In this document: positions 25,631 through 34,075 of the stretch, piece after piece
How the letters are laid out: each line of letters begins with the position of its first letter
How positions within the stretch are numbered: the first letter of the stretch is position 1
From: Amycolatopsis sp. CA-128772
GTDB taxonomy: Bacteria; Actinomycetota; Actinomycetes; Mycobacteriales; Pseudonocardiaceae
Reading direction: 5' to 3'
NCBI RefSeq assembly: GCF_002904295.1
Contig: NZ_PPHG01000078.1
Span: forward strand, 122,761-186,760
Length of the DNA stretch: 64,000 bases
The notes under the pieces: model-generated
The model's input: only the letters and a program-made list of their open reading frames with translations
Told to the model about the DNA's origin: nothing
The model's database searches: none
Translations under genes and position numbers: made by a program

Positions 25631-26989
25631 ATGCCCCCTACCACCCGGACCCGCCGCGGCGCCCTGCTTGTGGCCGCCGCCGCGGCGTCCGTCCTGCTGA
25701 CCAGCGCCTGTTCCGGCGCCGCCGCCCCGAGCGGCGGTGACGTCGCGGCCGCGCCCGGCAAGGACGACAAGCTCACGATCACCGTGTACTCCAAGTTCAC
25801 CGACCGCGAGTACGGCGTGGTCACCGCGGGCCTGAACAAGCTCAAGGCGAAGTTCCCGAACATCGAGATCAAGCACGAGGGCAACCAGGACGACGACAAG
25901 CTGACGCAGTCGATCCGCGGCGGCAACCCACCGGACGTAGCGATCTCGTTCTACACCGACAACCTGGGCGCGTGGTGCTCCACCGGCAGCTTCCAGGACC
26001 TCAAGCCCTACATCGAGCGCGACAAGATCGACCTGAACCAGATCCCGGAAGCGGTCCGCAACTACACCGAGTACCAGGGCAAGCGGTGCGCGATGCCGAT
26101 GCTCGCCGACGTCTACGGGCTTTACTACAACAAGGACATGTTCGCGGCGAAGGGCATCACCTCGCCGCCGAAGACCACTTCGGAACTGTTCGAGGCGACC
26201 AAGAAGCTCACGGAGTTCAACCCGGACGGCTCGATCAAGGTCGCCGGCTTCCTGCCCTCGATGCCGTTCTACGCCAACCAGGCCCAGTACTGGGCGCCGA
26301 ACTTCGGCGCGCCCTTCCTCGGCCCGGACGGCAAGTCGGACCTCGCCACCAACCCCGGCTGGAAGGCGATGTTCGAGTTCCAGAAGCAGCTGATCGACTT
26401 CTACGGCGGGCACGCCAAGGTCGAGCAGTTCAAGGCCGGTCTCGGTGACGAGTACTCCGCCGACCACGGCTTCCACAAGGGCAAGCTGGCGATGATCTAC
26501 GACGGCGAGTTCCGCACCGCGTTCCTCAAGGACCAGGCGCCGAACGTCAACTACGGCACCGCGCCGGCGCCGGTGCTCGACAGCATGGCCGACCACTACG
26601 GCGGCGGCTTCACCACCGGCACGATCATCGCGATCCCCAAGGGCGCCAAGAACCCCGGCGCCGCGTGGGAGCTGATCAAGCAGGTCACCCTGGACACCGA
26701 CACCCTGGTGGACATGGCCAACGGCCTGAAGAACGTGCCCAGCACCAAGGCGTCGCTCACCTCGCCGAAGCTGGACCTGCAGCCGCAGTTCAAGACGTTC
26801 CTCGACATCTACGACAGCGGCAAGCTGGTCGCCAACCAGACCACCCCGATCGGCGACGCGCACCTCAAGGCAGTCAACGACTTCGCCGAGAAGTGGCAGG
26901 CCGGTTCGGTGCCCGACCTGACCGCCGGCCTGCAGAAGGTCGACGCCCAGATCGACGACGAACTCAAGCAGAAGGGCGCGGGCGGATGA
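25631..26989 (+). CDS. csnE: ABC sugar importer, lipoprotein substrate-binding subunit
   Basis: 452 residues from ATG 25631, which follows an AGGAGGAGG ribosome site; the in-frame ATG at 25616 lies in front of that site and is less likely. A twin-basic N terminus and hydrophobic stretch lead to the lipobox LTSAC with lipidated Cys near residue 27. The mature part is a family-1 solute-binding protein (ITVYSKFTDREYGVV, GGNPPDVAISFYTDN, DVYGLYYNKDMF). The gene overlaps the first permease by ATGA. In the csn operon this subunit binds chitosan oligosaccharides; substrate here is inferred from context. Confidence 0.85.
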   Translation: MPPTTRTRRGALLVAAAAASVLLTSACSGAAAPSGGDVAAAPGKDDKLTITVYSKFTDREYGVVTAGLNKLKAKFPNIEIKHEGNQDDDKLTQSIRGGNPPDVAISFYTDNLGAWCSTGSFQDLKPYIERDKIDLNQIPEAVRNYTEYQGKRCAMPMLADVYGLYYNKDMFAAKGITSPPKTTSELFEATKKLTEFNPDGSIKVAGFLPSMPFYANQAQYWAPNFGAPFLGPDGKSDLATNPGWKAMFEFQKQLIDFYGGHAKVEQFKAGLGDEYSADHGFHKGKLAMIYDGEFRTAFLKDQAPNVNYGTAPAPVLDSMADHYGGGFTTGTIIAIPKGAKNPGAAWELIKQVTLDTDTLVDMANGLKNVPSTKASLTSPKLDLQPQFKTFLDIYDSGKLVANQTTPIGDAHLKAVNDFAEKWQAGSVPDLTAGLQKVDAQIDDELKQKGAGG

Positions 26990-27981
26990 CCTCCACCGCT
27001 GTCCCAGTCAAACCCCAGGGTTCCCCGTCCGCGCCCGAAAAGGCGCGGGCGGGGGCCCGCCGGGCCAAGCGCCGCCGGACCGTCCTGTTCTTCATGGCCC
27101 CGGCGCTCATCGGGTTCCTCGTCTTCTTCGGCTACCCGCTGATCGCCACGGTCTACTACTCCTTCACCCGGTACGACCTGATCAACCCGCCGCAGTTCAT
27201 CGGCTTCGACAACTACGTCCGGATGTTCACCACCGAGCCGCTGGTCGGCACGGCCGCGTACAACACGCTGTGGCTGGTGGTCGTCCTGACGGTCTGCCGC
27301 GTGGTGTTCTCCCTCGGCATCGCGTCGGTGATCTCCCGGCTGAAGTCGGGGGTCGGCCTGGTCCGGACCCTCTGCTACCTGCCGACGCTCGCGCCGCCCG
27401 CGGCGGCCACGCTGGCGTTCGTCTTCGTGTTCAACCCGGAGTTCGGGCCGGTCAACCGGTTCCTGCGGCTCGTCGGCATCGACGGCGGGCTGTGGTTCAA
27501 CAGCCCGGCGATGTCGAAGCCGGCGCTGACGCTGCTGGCGCTGTGGGGCTCCGGCGAGCTGATGATCATCATCCTGGCCGCGCTGCTGGACGTCCCGGCC
27601 GAGCAGTACGAGGCCGCCGAGCTCGACGGCGCCGGCCCGGTCCGCCGGTTCTGGCACGTCACGCTGCCGTCGATCTCGCCCGTGCTGCTGTTCGGCGTGG
27701 TGAACTCGATCATCTACGCCCTGCAGTTCTTCACACAGGCGATCGTGGCGTCGTCCGCGAGTGCGGGTACCGCCGACGTCGCCGGCAACTCCAAACTCAT
27801 CGGGGCGCCGCAGAACTCGACGCTGACGTACCCGATCTGGCTGTACGTACAGGGTTTCCGCTATTTCAACATGGGCTACGCGGCCGCGATGGCCGTCCTG
27901 TTGTTCATCGTGAGCTCGGGCTTCACGTGGATTCTCGTGCGGCAGCTCAGGAAGTCCCAGCACCAGGAGGAGGGGGCATGA
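26986..27981 (+). CDS. csnF: ABC sugar importer permease, MalF-type
   Basis: 331 residues, ATG overlapping the previous stop. Six membrane helices are predicted, starting at VLFFMAPALIGFLVFFGYPL after a basic cytoplasmic tail. The EAA loop is visible (EAAELDGAGPVRRFWHVTLPSISP), where the ATPase docks. It is a carbohydrate permease of the CUT1 class. No ATPase gene is in the operon, which is usual in actinobacteria because MsiK-like ATPases are shared. Its stop overlaps the start of a 25-codon ORF. Confidence 0.88.
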   Translation: MTSTAVPVKPQGSPSAPEKARAGARRAKRRRTVLFFMAPALIGFLVFFGYPLIATVYYSFTRYDLINPPQFIGFDNYVRMFTTEPLVGTAAYNTLWLVVVLTVCRVVFSLGIASVISRLKSGVGLVRTLCYLPTLAPPAAATLAFVFVFNPEFGPVNRFLRLVGIDGGLWFNSPAMSKPALTLLALWGSGELMIIILAALLDVPAEQYEAAELDGAGPVRRFWHVTLPSISPVLLFGVVNSIIYALQFFTQAIVASSASAGTADVAGNSKLIGAPQNSTLTYPIWLYVQGFRYFNMGYAAAMAVLLFIVSSGFTWILVRQLRKSQHQEEGA

Positions 27982-28055
27982 ACATACCCTCGCGACAGCC
28001 TGTTCATGACCCCGACCGGGTGCGGGTGTCCCGCATGAATGGAGTGGGCGCATGA
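27978..28055 (+). CDS. 25-residue ORF bridging the two permease genes
   Basis: An ATG overlaps the csnF stop (ATGA) and the ORF stop overlaps the csnG ATG (ATGA), so a 25-codon frame (MNIPSRQPVHDPDRVRVSRM...) exactly fills the space between the permease genes. An AGGAGGAGGG ribosome site precedes it inside csnF. Its likely job is to carry ribosomes from one permease gene to the next; whether the peptide itself matters is unknown. There is no membrane segment or Cys. Confidence 0.5.
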   Translation: MNIPSRQPVHDPDRVRVSRMNGVGA

Positions 28056-28942
28056 CCGCCGTGGCCGAAGCGCCGCAGCGCGAAGCGGGCGTACCGCCGA
28101 AGGTGCGGTTCAAGCGCAGTTGGGACAAACGGCTGTCCTTCATCGCCACGCACGCGATCGGGATCGCCCTCGGCGTGATCTTCCTGCTGCCGCTTCTGTT
28201 CGTGTTCCTCACCGCGGTGATGGCGAGCGACCAGGCGATGACGGCCAGCCTGTGGCCGACGGAGTGGCACTTCGAGAACTTCGTCAAGGTGTTCCAGAAG
28301 GCGCCGCTGCTCGAATACTTCGGCAACAGCCTGCTGTATTCGGCGCTGGCGACGGCGGGCGCGCTGCTTTCGGCGATCCCGGCGGCGTACGCGCTGGCGA
28401 AACTGCGGTGGCGTGGGCAGAACCTGTTCTTCATGCTCACCGTGGCGGCGATGCTGCTGCCGCCGCAGGTGACCGTCGTGCCGCTGTACGACCTGTGGGT
28501 CCGGATGGGCCTCACCGGCACGCTGGTTCCGCTGATCGTGCCGTACTTCTTCTTCGACGCGTTCTCGATCTTCCTGCTCCGGCAGTTCTTCCTCACCATT
28601 CCGAAGGACTACCTCGAAGCGGCGAAGATCGACGGCTGCAACGAGTTCCAGGCGATGTACCGCGTGCTGATCCCGATGGCCAAGCCCGGGATCGCGGCCA
28701 CCGCCATGTTCTGCTTCCTGTTCACCTGGAACGACTACTTCGGGCCGCTGCTCTACACCGGCGAGGACCAGGACCACTGGCCGCTTTCGCTGGCCATCGC
28801 CTCCTTCCGCGGCATGCACCACGTCGAGTGGAACATGACGATGGCGGCGACCGCGCTGATCATGGCGCCGGTGATCGTGCTGTTCATCTTCGCGCAGAAG
28901 TCGTTCGTCAAGGGCATCACATTCACGGGAGTCAAGGGATGA
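28052..28942 (+). CDS. csnG: ABC sugar importer permease, MalG-type
   Basis: 296 residues with ATG overlapping the 25-codon ORF. Six helices are predicted, beginning with HAIGIALGVIFLLPLLFVFLTA. The EAA loop reads EAAKIDGCNEFQAMYRVLIPMAKP. This is the second CUT1 permease and completes the transmembrane channel with csnF. Its stop overlaps the GH4 start (ATGA). Substrate as for the operon. Confidence 0.88.
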   Translation: MTAVAEAPQREAGVPPKVRFKRSWDKRLSFIATHAIGIALGVIFLLPLLFVFLTAVMASDQAMTASLWPTEWHFENFVKVFQKAPLLEYFGNSLLYSALATAGALLSAIPAAYALAKLRWRGQNLFFMLTVAAMLLPPQVTVVPLYDLWVRMGLTGTLVPLIVPYFFFDAFSIFLLRQFFLTIPKDYLEAAKIDGCNEFQAMYRVLIPMAKPGIAATAMFCFLFTWNDYFGPLLYTGEDQDHWPLSLAIASFRGMHHVEWNMTMAATALIMAPVIVLFIFAQKSFVKGITFTGVKG

Positions 28943-30204
28943 AGCTGGCAGTCGTCGGTGGCGGGTCCACCTACACGCCGGAGCTGGTCGACGGGATCGC
29001 CGGTCGACGGTCCACTTTGGATGTCGACGAGATCGTGCTGGTCGACCCGGACGCCTACCGCGTCGAGGCCGTCGGCGGGTTCAGCCAGCGCCTCCTCGAC
29101 CACGCCGGGCACCCGGCGCGGGTGCGGACCACGCAGTCGCTGGAGGAAGGCGTCGACGGCGCTTCCGCCGTGCTGATCCAGCTGCGCGTCGGCGGCCAGC
29201 GGGCCCGGCGCTCGGACGAGACGTTCCCGCACGCCTGCGGTTGCGTCGGCCAGGAGACGACCGGCGCGGGCGGCCTCGCGAAGGCGTTGCGCACGGTCCC
29301 GGTGGTGCTCGACATCGCCGACCGCGTCCGCAAGATCGCCGGTGACGACACGTGGATCGTCAACTTCACCAACCCGGTCGGCATCGTGACGCGTGCCCTG
29401 CTCAACGAGGGTCACCGCGCGGTCGGGCTGTGCAACGTCGCCATCAACCTGCAGCGCCAGTTCGGCAAGCTGCTGGGCGTCGGCGCGGACGACGTCAAGC
29501 TCGTCCACACCGGACTGAATCACCTGAGCTGGGAACGCGGCGCGCTCGTCGACGGCGTCGACCGGCTGCCGGAGCTGCTCGATCAGCACCTGGACTACCT
29601 GTCCAAGGAGGTCAGCGTCCCGGAGAAGTGGCTGCGGCGGATGAACGTCGTGCCGTCGTACTACCTGAAGTACTTCTACGCGCACGACGAGCAGGTCACC
29701 AAGCAGCGCACCGAGCGCCCGCGCGCGGACGTCGTCTCCGACGTCGAGGAGGAGCTGCTGAAGATCTACCTCGACCCGGAGCAGAACACGAAACCGGAGT
29801 CGCTGGAGAAGCGCGGCGGTGCGTACTACTCGGAAGCCGCGGTGCAGCTGGTGCACGCGCTGACCGCGGGCGGGCCGGCCGAGGAGCACGTGGTGAACGT
29901 CCGCAACGACGGGACGTTCCCGTTCCTGCCGGACGACGCCGTCATCGAGGCGAGGTCCACTGTGGACTCGAAGGGGGCGACGCCGATCCCGCAGCCGCCG
30001 GTGGAGCCTCGGTACTCGGGCCTGATCTCGGCGACCACGGCGTACGAGTTCCTGGCGCTGGAGGCGGCGCTGAAGGGTGGCCGCGACCGCGTGGCCGACG
30101 CGCTGCTGGCGCACCCGCTGGTCGGCCAGTATTCGAAAGCCGACACGCTCGCCGATTCGCTGGTCCAGATCAACCGTGAGTACCTGCCCTGGGCGCGCGG
30201 ATGA
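28939..30204 (+). CDS. csnH: Glycoside hydrolase family 4, 6-phospho-beta-glucosidase type
   Basis: 421 residues. GH4 enzymes use NAD+ and a divalent metal in an oxidation-elimination mechanism. The NAD loop VGGGSTYTPEL is at the N terminus. The Cys/His metal ligands appear in LCNVAINLQ and GLNHLSW, and NFTNPVGIV is another family motif; CGCVGQETTGAGG replaces the usual ETxGxGG loop. It overlaps both neighbours by ATGA. In the csn operon the GH4 enzyme would cleave imported amino-sugar disaccharides, acting with the adjacent kinase. Exact substrate is not shown by sequence. Confidence 0.9.
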   Translation: MKLAVVGGGSTYTPELVDGIAGRRSTLDVDEIVLVDPDAYRVEAVGGFSQRLLDHAGHPARVRTTQSLEEGVDGASAVLIQLRVGGQRARRSDETFPHACGCVGQETTGAGGLAKALRTVPVVLDIADRVRKIAGDDTWIVNFTNPVGIVTRALLNEGHRAVGLCNVAINLQRQFGKLLGVGADDVKLVHTGLNHLSWERGALVDGVDRLPELLDQHLDYLSKEVSVPEKWLRRMNVVPSYYLKYFYAHDEQVTKQRTERPRADVVSDVEEELLKIYLDPEQNTKPESLEKRGGAYYSEAAVQLVHALTAGGPAEEHVVNVRNDGTFPFLPDDAVIEARSTVDSKGATPIPQPPVEPRYSGLISATTAYEFLALEAALKGGRDRVADALLAHPLVGQYSKADTLADSLVQINREYLPWARG

Positions 30205-31169
30205 AGCCTGCCATCATCGCTGTCGACGGCGGCAACAGCAAGACCGAGGTCCTCGTGGTCTCGGGAGACGGTGTCGTGCTGGGGTCGTCACGCGGCCCCG
30301 GCGCGTCGCCGCAGAACATCGGCGTAGCGGGATGTGTGGCGGCGCTGGAAGAACTCGTGCTGCAGGCCTACCCGGCGTTCGGGGAGAAGCCGTCCGCGGT
30401 GCACACCTCGGCGTACCTGGCCGGGCTGGACTTCCCGCGTGAGGAAGCGGCGCTGCACGCGGCGCTGTCCGCCCGCGGGTGGAGCGACACCCTGACCGTC
30501 GGCAACGACACCCTCGCGCTGCTTCGGGCGGGCAGCGCGGGGGTGGGGGTCGCGGTCGTGTGCGGGGCCGGGATCAACGGTGCCGGCGTCGGCCCGGATG
30601 GCCGCGTGCACCGCTTTCCCGCGCTGGGCAAGATCTCCGGCGACTGGGGCGGCGGCTACCGGCTCGGCGAGGAGGCCCTGTGGTGGGCCGTACGGGCCGA
30701 GGACGGCCGCGGCCCGCGGACGGCGCTGATGCCCGCGGTGGCCGGCTACTTCGGGCTGCCGACGCTGCTGGACGTGGTGCAGGGCCTGCACTTCGAGGAG
30801 ATCGACCCGGCGTCGATCCACGGGCTCTGCCCGCTGCTGTTCGAGGTGGCGGCGGCGGGTGACGAGGTCGCGCAGGACGTCGTGACCCGGTTCGCCGAAG
30901 AGGTCAGCGTTTTCGCCGCGGTGATCCTCCGCAACCTGGACCTGACCGAGGACGCCCCGGAGATCGTCCTCGGCGGCGGCGTCCTGACCGGGATCGGCGC
31001 GCCGGTGATCGCGGAGATCGAGCGCCGGTGCCTCAAGGTCGCGCCGCGCGCGGTGGTCCGCGTCGTCGACGTGAACCCGGTGGTGGGGGCGGCGCTGTTC
31101 GGACTCGACACGCTGGGCGCGTCCGAGGCCGCGAAGGCGGCTTTGAAGGCGGCGACCCAGCGCACCTAG
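30201..31169 (+). CDS. csnK: BadF/BcrA-family sugar kinase (N-acetylglucosamine/glucosamine type)
   Basis: 322 residues of the ASKHA fold. The phosphate-1 loop AVDGGNSKTEVLVV is at the N terminus; GNDTLALLRAG and VVCGAGINGAGV follow, then GDWGGGYRLGEEAL and ENLTEDAPEIVLGGG-like adenosine motif (LTEDAPEIVLGGGVL). It belongs to the BadF/BadG/BcrA/BcrD ATPase family that includes N-acetylglucosamine kinase. Operon position suggests phosphorylation of glucosamine or GlcNAc entering through the importer. It is the last gene before a 16-bp hairpin. Confidence 0.85.
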   Translation: MKPAIIAVDGGNSKTEVLVVSGDGVVLGSSRGPGASPQNIGVAGCVAALEELVLQAYPAFGEKPSAVHTSAYLAGLDFPREEAALHAALSARGWSDTLTVGNDTLALLRAGSAGVGVAVVCGAGINGAGVGPDGRVHRFPALGKISGDWGGGYRLGEEALWWAVRAEDGRGPRTALMPAVAGYFGLPTLLDVVQGLHFEEIDPASIHGLCPLLFEVAAAGDEVAQDVVTRFAEEVSVFAAVILRNLDLTEDAPEIVLGGGVLTGIGAPVIAEIERRCLKVAPRAVVRVVDVNPVVGAALFGLDTLGASEAAKAALKAATQRT

Positions 31170-31171
31170 AC

Positions 31172-31211
31172 CTGGTGGCCTGCCTCGAAGCGGCGCGAGG
31201 CAGGCCACCAG
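31172..31211. terminator. 16-bp-stem hairpin between convergent operons
   Basis: CTGGTGGCCTGCCTCG (31172-31187) pairs perfectly with CGAGGCAGGCCACCAG (31196-31211) over an eight-base loop. It lies between csnK (plus) and the SRPBCC gene (minus), so it can stop transcription from both sides. There is no T tract. Confidence 0.85.
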
Positions 31212-31218
31212 ACCCACC

Positions 31219-31731
31219 TCACGGCGCCGGGACGATGGTTTCGCCGGTTTCCAGCAGGGACTTGAGGTCGGAGAGGATCCAGGCCCAGCCGCCGCCCGCG
31301 TTCTCGTTCGGCGGCGCATCGAGCCGCTCGAAGGCGCCGCTGACCATTCCGGCCATGTTCGGGGCGCCGGTGACGTCGTGCGTGACGGTCAGCCGGGTGC
31401 CGGCCGTCTTGGACTCCTCGATTTCGTAGGTGAGCGTGGTGTAGGGCTCGTCGGCCACGTCCTGCGGCGCCATCAGCAGCTTCCAGGTGATCACCAGCTT
31501 GCGCGGCGGGTCCACTTCCAGCACCTCGCCGTCGACGACGTCACCGGTCATCCCGGCGTCGATGAACGCCTGCGTCGGGCGGGTGCGGTGCTTGCCGCCG
31601 GGCCGCAGGTCGAAGTCGACCAGGCCGGTGTAACCGTACTTCGCTGTCCACTCGGGCTTCGTGATGGCGTCCCAGATGCGCTCCGGGGACGCCTTGATGT
31701 AGACGCGGTAGACCTGCACGGTGTCCGTCAT
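31219..31731 (-). CDS. SRPBCC (AHSA1-like) domain protein
   Basis: 170 residues from ATG 31731, which overlaps the stop of the ArsR gene by four bases. The start SPERIWDAITKPEWTAKYGYTG and the later RPGGKHRT, VLEVDPPRKLVITWKL and WAWILSDLKSLLETG match the SRPBCC/START-like AHSA1 group, small proteins with a hydrophobic ligand cavity. ArsR-SRPBCC pairs are common; the ligand is generally unknown. The pair is probably co-transcribed and controlled by the ArsR protein. Confidence 0.88.
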   Translation of the reverse strand: MTDTVQVYRVYIKASPERIWDAITKPEWTAKYGYTGLVDFDLRPGGKHRTRPTQAFIDAGMTGDVVDGEVLEVDPPRKLVITWKLLMAPQDVADEPYTTLTYEIEESKTAGTRLTVTHDVTGAPNMAGMVSGAFERLDAPPNENAGGGWAWILSDLKSLLETGETIVPAP

Positions 31732-32051
31732 GGTTCTTCGCCTTCCAGTTCGTTCTTGAGGTCGAGCAGCGCGGTCACGTGGCGCTCGGTGTACTTGTCG
31801 ATCCACCGGTCGTGGATCCGGCGGATCGGGACGGGGTTGAGGAAGTGCCGCTTCTCCCGGCCTTCCTTCCGCGCGACGACGAGGCCGGCTTCCTCGAGGA
31901 GCTTCAGGTGCTTCATGACGCCGAAGCGGGTCATCTCCACCTGGGTCTCCAACTCGGTGAGCGTGCGGCCGTCACGCTCGAAGAGCAGGTCGAGCAGGAA
32001 CCGGCGGGTCGGATCCGCCAGCGCCTTGAACACCAGATCGTCGTCGGGCAC
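31728..32051 (-). CDS. ArsR-family winged-helix repressor
   Basis: 107 residues from GTG 32051 (VPDDDLVFKALADPTRRF). A longer frame from 32102 exists, but it would run through the palindromic operator, so the shorter form is preferred. The helix-turn-helix is LTELETQVEMTRFGVMKHLKLLEEAGLV; no metal-binding Cys pair is present, so it is not a classical metal sensor. It is coupled to the SRPBCC gene. Confidence 0.87.
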   Translation of the reverse strand: MPDDDLVFKALADPTRRFLLDLLFERDGRTLTELETQVEMTRFGVMKHLKLLEEAGLVVARKEGREKRHFLNPVPIRRIHDRWIDKYTERHVTALLDLKNELEGEEP

Positions 32052-32064
32052 CTGCCCAACATAG

Positions 32065-32080
32065 GTGACCAAAAGGTCAC
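32065..32080 (-). promoter_or_regulatory. Palindromic operator at the ArsR promoter
   Basis: GTGACC-AAAA-GGTCAC is a perfect inverted repeat, flanked by imperfect ACAT/ATGT extensions. It ends 14 bases upstream of the chosen arsR start and is probably the self-regulatory site of the ArsR protein. Confidence 0.75.
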
Positions 32081-32105
32081 ATGTCAACGCACGCTTGACC
32101 AAGGC

Positions 32106-32166
32106 GGCACCTTCACGTGAAAGTGACCCGGAGGCAGCCTCCGGGTCACTCTCACGTGAAAGTGCC
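32106..32166. repeat. 61-bp inverted repeat built from two ACTTTCACGTGAAAGT-type palindromes
   Basis: Left arm GGCACCTTCACGTGAAAGTG...GGAGGC (32106-32135) and right arm (32136-32166) are near-exact reverse complements, so the whole segment can fold as one hairpin of about 30 bp, while each arm holds its own palindrome with one mismatch (CACC for CACT, and CACTCTC for CACTTTC). It fills the gap between the gntP stop (32172) and the ArsR region and may terminate gntP transcription. Confidence 0.88.
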
Positions 32167-32171
32167 GTTGT

Positions 32172-33539
32172 TCAGACCACGAGGGAGAGCGGCAGGATCA
32201 GCGCGATGGCGACCACGGAGATCAGCGTCTCCATTACCGACCAGCTCTTCAGCGTCTGCCCGACCGAGAGTCCGAAGTACTCCTTGACCAGCCAGAACCC
32301 GGCGTCGTTGACGTGCGAGAAGAACAGCGACCCGGCGCCGATCGCCAGCACCAGCAGCGCGCTGTGCGACGGGTCCATGCCCGCCGCCAGCGGGGCCACG
32401 ATGCCCGCCGCCGACACGGTTGCGACCGTGGCCGAGCCCGTGGCCAGGCGGATCGCCACCGCGACCAGCCAGCCGAGCAGCAGCGGCGAGAGGTTCGCGT
32501 CCTTGGCCAGGCCGGTGATGACGTCGCCGACGCCGGCGTCGACCAGGGTCTGCTTGAAGCCGCCGCCCGCGCCGACGATCAGGATGATCCCGGCGATCGG
32601 GCCGAGCGAGTCACCGACCACAGTGGACAGCTTGTCGCGGCCGAGGCCGGCCGGGCGGCCCAGCAGGACCATGCCCACCAGCACGGCCGCGAGCAGGGCG
32701 ATCAGGGGGTCGCCGACGAAGTCGAAGATCTTGCGGGCCTCGTTGTCCTTGGCCAGGAGGATGTCCGACAACGCTTTCGCCAGCATCAGCACGACCGGCA
32801 GCAGCACCGTCGTGAGCGTCGCGGCGAAGCTCGGGCGCGGCTTGTCCGTGTCGGCGCGTTCCGGGATCAGCCGCTCGGGGGCCACGGCGTCCGGCACCAG
32901 CCGCGCCGCGACCTTGCCGAACAGCGGGCCCGCGATGACCAGCGTCGGGATGCCGACGAGCAGGCCGAACGCCAGGGTGATGCCGACGTTCGCGTTGAGC
33001 GCGCCGGCCGCGGCGAGCGGGCCGGGGTGCGGCGGGACGAGCCCGTGCAGCACCGAAAGCCCGGCGAGGGCGGGAATGCCCAGCAGCATCAACGGTTTCC
33101 CGGTGCGCTTCACCGCCAGCAGCACCACCGGGATCAGCATGACGAGCCCGATCTCGAAGAACATCGGCAGCCCGATCAGGGCCGCCACCAGGGCCATCGC
33201 CCACGGCAGCGCGGCACCGCGGGCCTTGCCGAGCACGGTGTCGACGATCTGGTCGGCGCCACCGGAGTCGGCCAGCAGCTTGCCGAGCATCGCGCCGAGG
33301 GCGATCAGGATGCCGACGGACGCGACCGTGCTGCCGACCCCGGCGGAGAACTTCTTGATCACGTCGGTGATCGGCATCCCGGCGGTCAGGCCGAGCACGA
33401 GCGAGCCGATCGTCAGCGACAGGAACGGGTGCAGCTTCACCTTCGTGATCAGCACGACGATCACGGCGATCGCGACGACGGCCGCGACGATCAGGCGGGT
33501 GTCGTGGCCGGTCCAGCCGGCGGCGAGGACGGTGTTCAC
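32172..33539 (-). CDS. gntP: GntP-family gluconate:H+ symporter
   Basis: 455 residues from GTG 33539, overlapping the gntK stop by four bases. About 12-14 membrane helices are predicted. Family landmarks include LHPFLSLTIGSLVLGLTAGM near the N terminus, GIPALAGLSVLHGLVPPHPGP, and GSLFFSHVNDAGFWLVKEYF near the end. The symporter imports gluconate, which gntK phosphorylates. The operon direction is gntK-gntP. A long hairpin follows the stop. Confidence 0.93.
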   Translation of the reverse strand: MNTVLAAGWTGHDTRLIVAAVVAIAVIVVLITKVKLHPFLSLTIGSLVLGLTAGMPITDVIKKFSAGVGSTVASVGILIALGAMLGKLLADSGGADQIVDTVLGKARGAALPWAMALVAALIGLPMFFEIGLVMLIPVVLLAVKRTGKPLMLLGIPALAGLSVLHGLVPPHPGPLAAAGALNANVGITLAFGLLVGIPTLVIAGPLFGKVAARLVPDAVAPERLIPERADTDKPRPSFAATLTTVLLPVVLMLAKALSDILLAKDNEARKIFDFVGDPLIALLAAVLVGMVLLGRPAGLGRDKLSTVVGDSLGPIAGIILIVGAGGGFKQTLVDAGVGDVITGLAKDANLSPLLLGWLVAVAIRLATGSATVATVSAAGIVAPLAAGMDPSHSALLVLAIGAGSLFFSHVNDAGFWLVKEYFGLSVGQTLKSWSVMETLISVVAIALILPLSLVV

Positions 33540-34033
33540 GCGTGCTCCCGGAAGGCGGTCAACACGGCTTCGGTGATCTCTCCCGGAGTGCCGCTGGTGT
33601 TGTCGAAGACGGCACCGGCCTCGTCCGGCTCGAGGGGTTCGAGGTCGGCGAGCTGCGAGTCCAGCAGCGACACCGGCATGAAGTGGCCCTTCCGGGTCTT
33701 CATCCGCTCGGCCAGCTGCGCGCGGTCGCCGTGCAGGTGGGCGAACCAGACGTCGCCGCCGCGGCGCAGGACGTCGCGGTACCGGCGCTTCAGCGCGGAC
33801 GACGTCACGACACCGCCGGTGGCCTCGTGCTCGCGGATCCAGCCGGCGATGGCTTCGAGCCACGGCGCGCGGTCTTCGTCCGTCAGCGGCGTGCCGGCGG
33901 TCATCTTGTCGATGTTGGCCTTCGGGTGGAACGTGTCCGCTTCGGCGTAGTCGACGCCCAGGGCCTCGGCGAGCGCCGTGCCGATCGTCGTCTTCCCGGA
34001 GCCTGACACCCCCATCACCACGATGACGGTCAT
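33536..34033 (-). CDS. gntK: Gluconokinase
   Basis: 165 residues from ATG 34033, placed after a GGGAGGTG ribosome site; an in-frame ATG at 34075 is less likely. P-loop MGVSGSGKTT lies at residues 6-15, then DTFHPKANIDKMTAGTPLTDEDR, the conserved gluconokinase block, and HFMPVSLLDSQLADLE. It converts gluconate plus ATP to 6-phosphogluconate, feeding the pentose phosphate pathway. It leads the gntKP operon and is divergent from the GntR regulator. Confidence 0.95.
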   Translation of the reverse strand: MTVIVVMGVSGSGKTTIGTALAEALGVDYAEADTFHPKANIDKMTAGTPLTDEDRAPWLEAIAGWIREHEATGGVVTSSALKRRYRDVLRRGGDVWFAHLHGDRAQLAERMKTRKGHFMPVSLLDSQLADLEPLEPDEAGAVFDNTSGTPGEITEAVLTAFREHA

Positions 34034-34075
34034 CCGCACCTCCCACTTCGTTGTGCTCAGGTGAGTCAAGCTCAA

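Noticed and set aside
24365..26863. 832-codon open frame on the minus strand opposite csnR-csnE
   Set aside because: It is the antisense shadow of two well-supported genes; its protein is low complexity and has no ribosome site.
32051..32102. Longer ArsR protein starting at 32102
   Set aside because: The extra 17 codons run through the GTGACC-AAAA-GGTCAC operator and have no family similarity.
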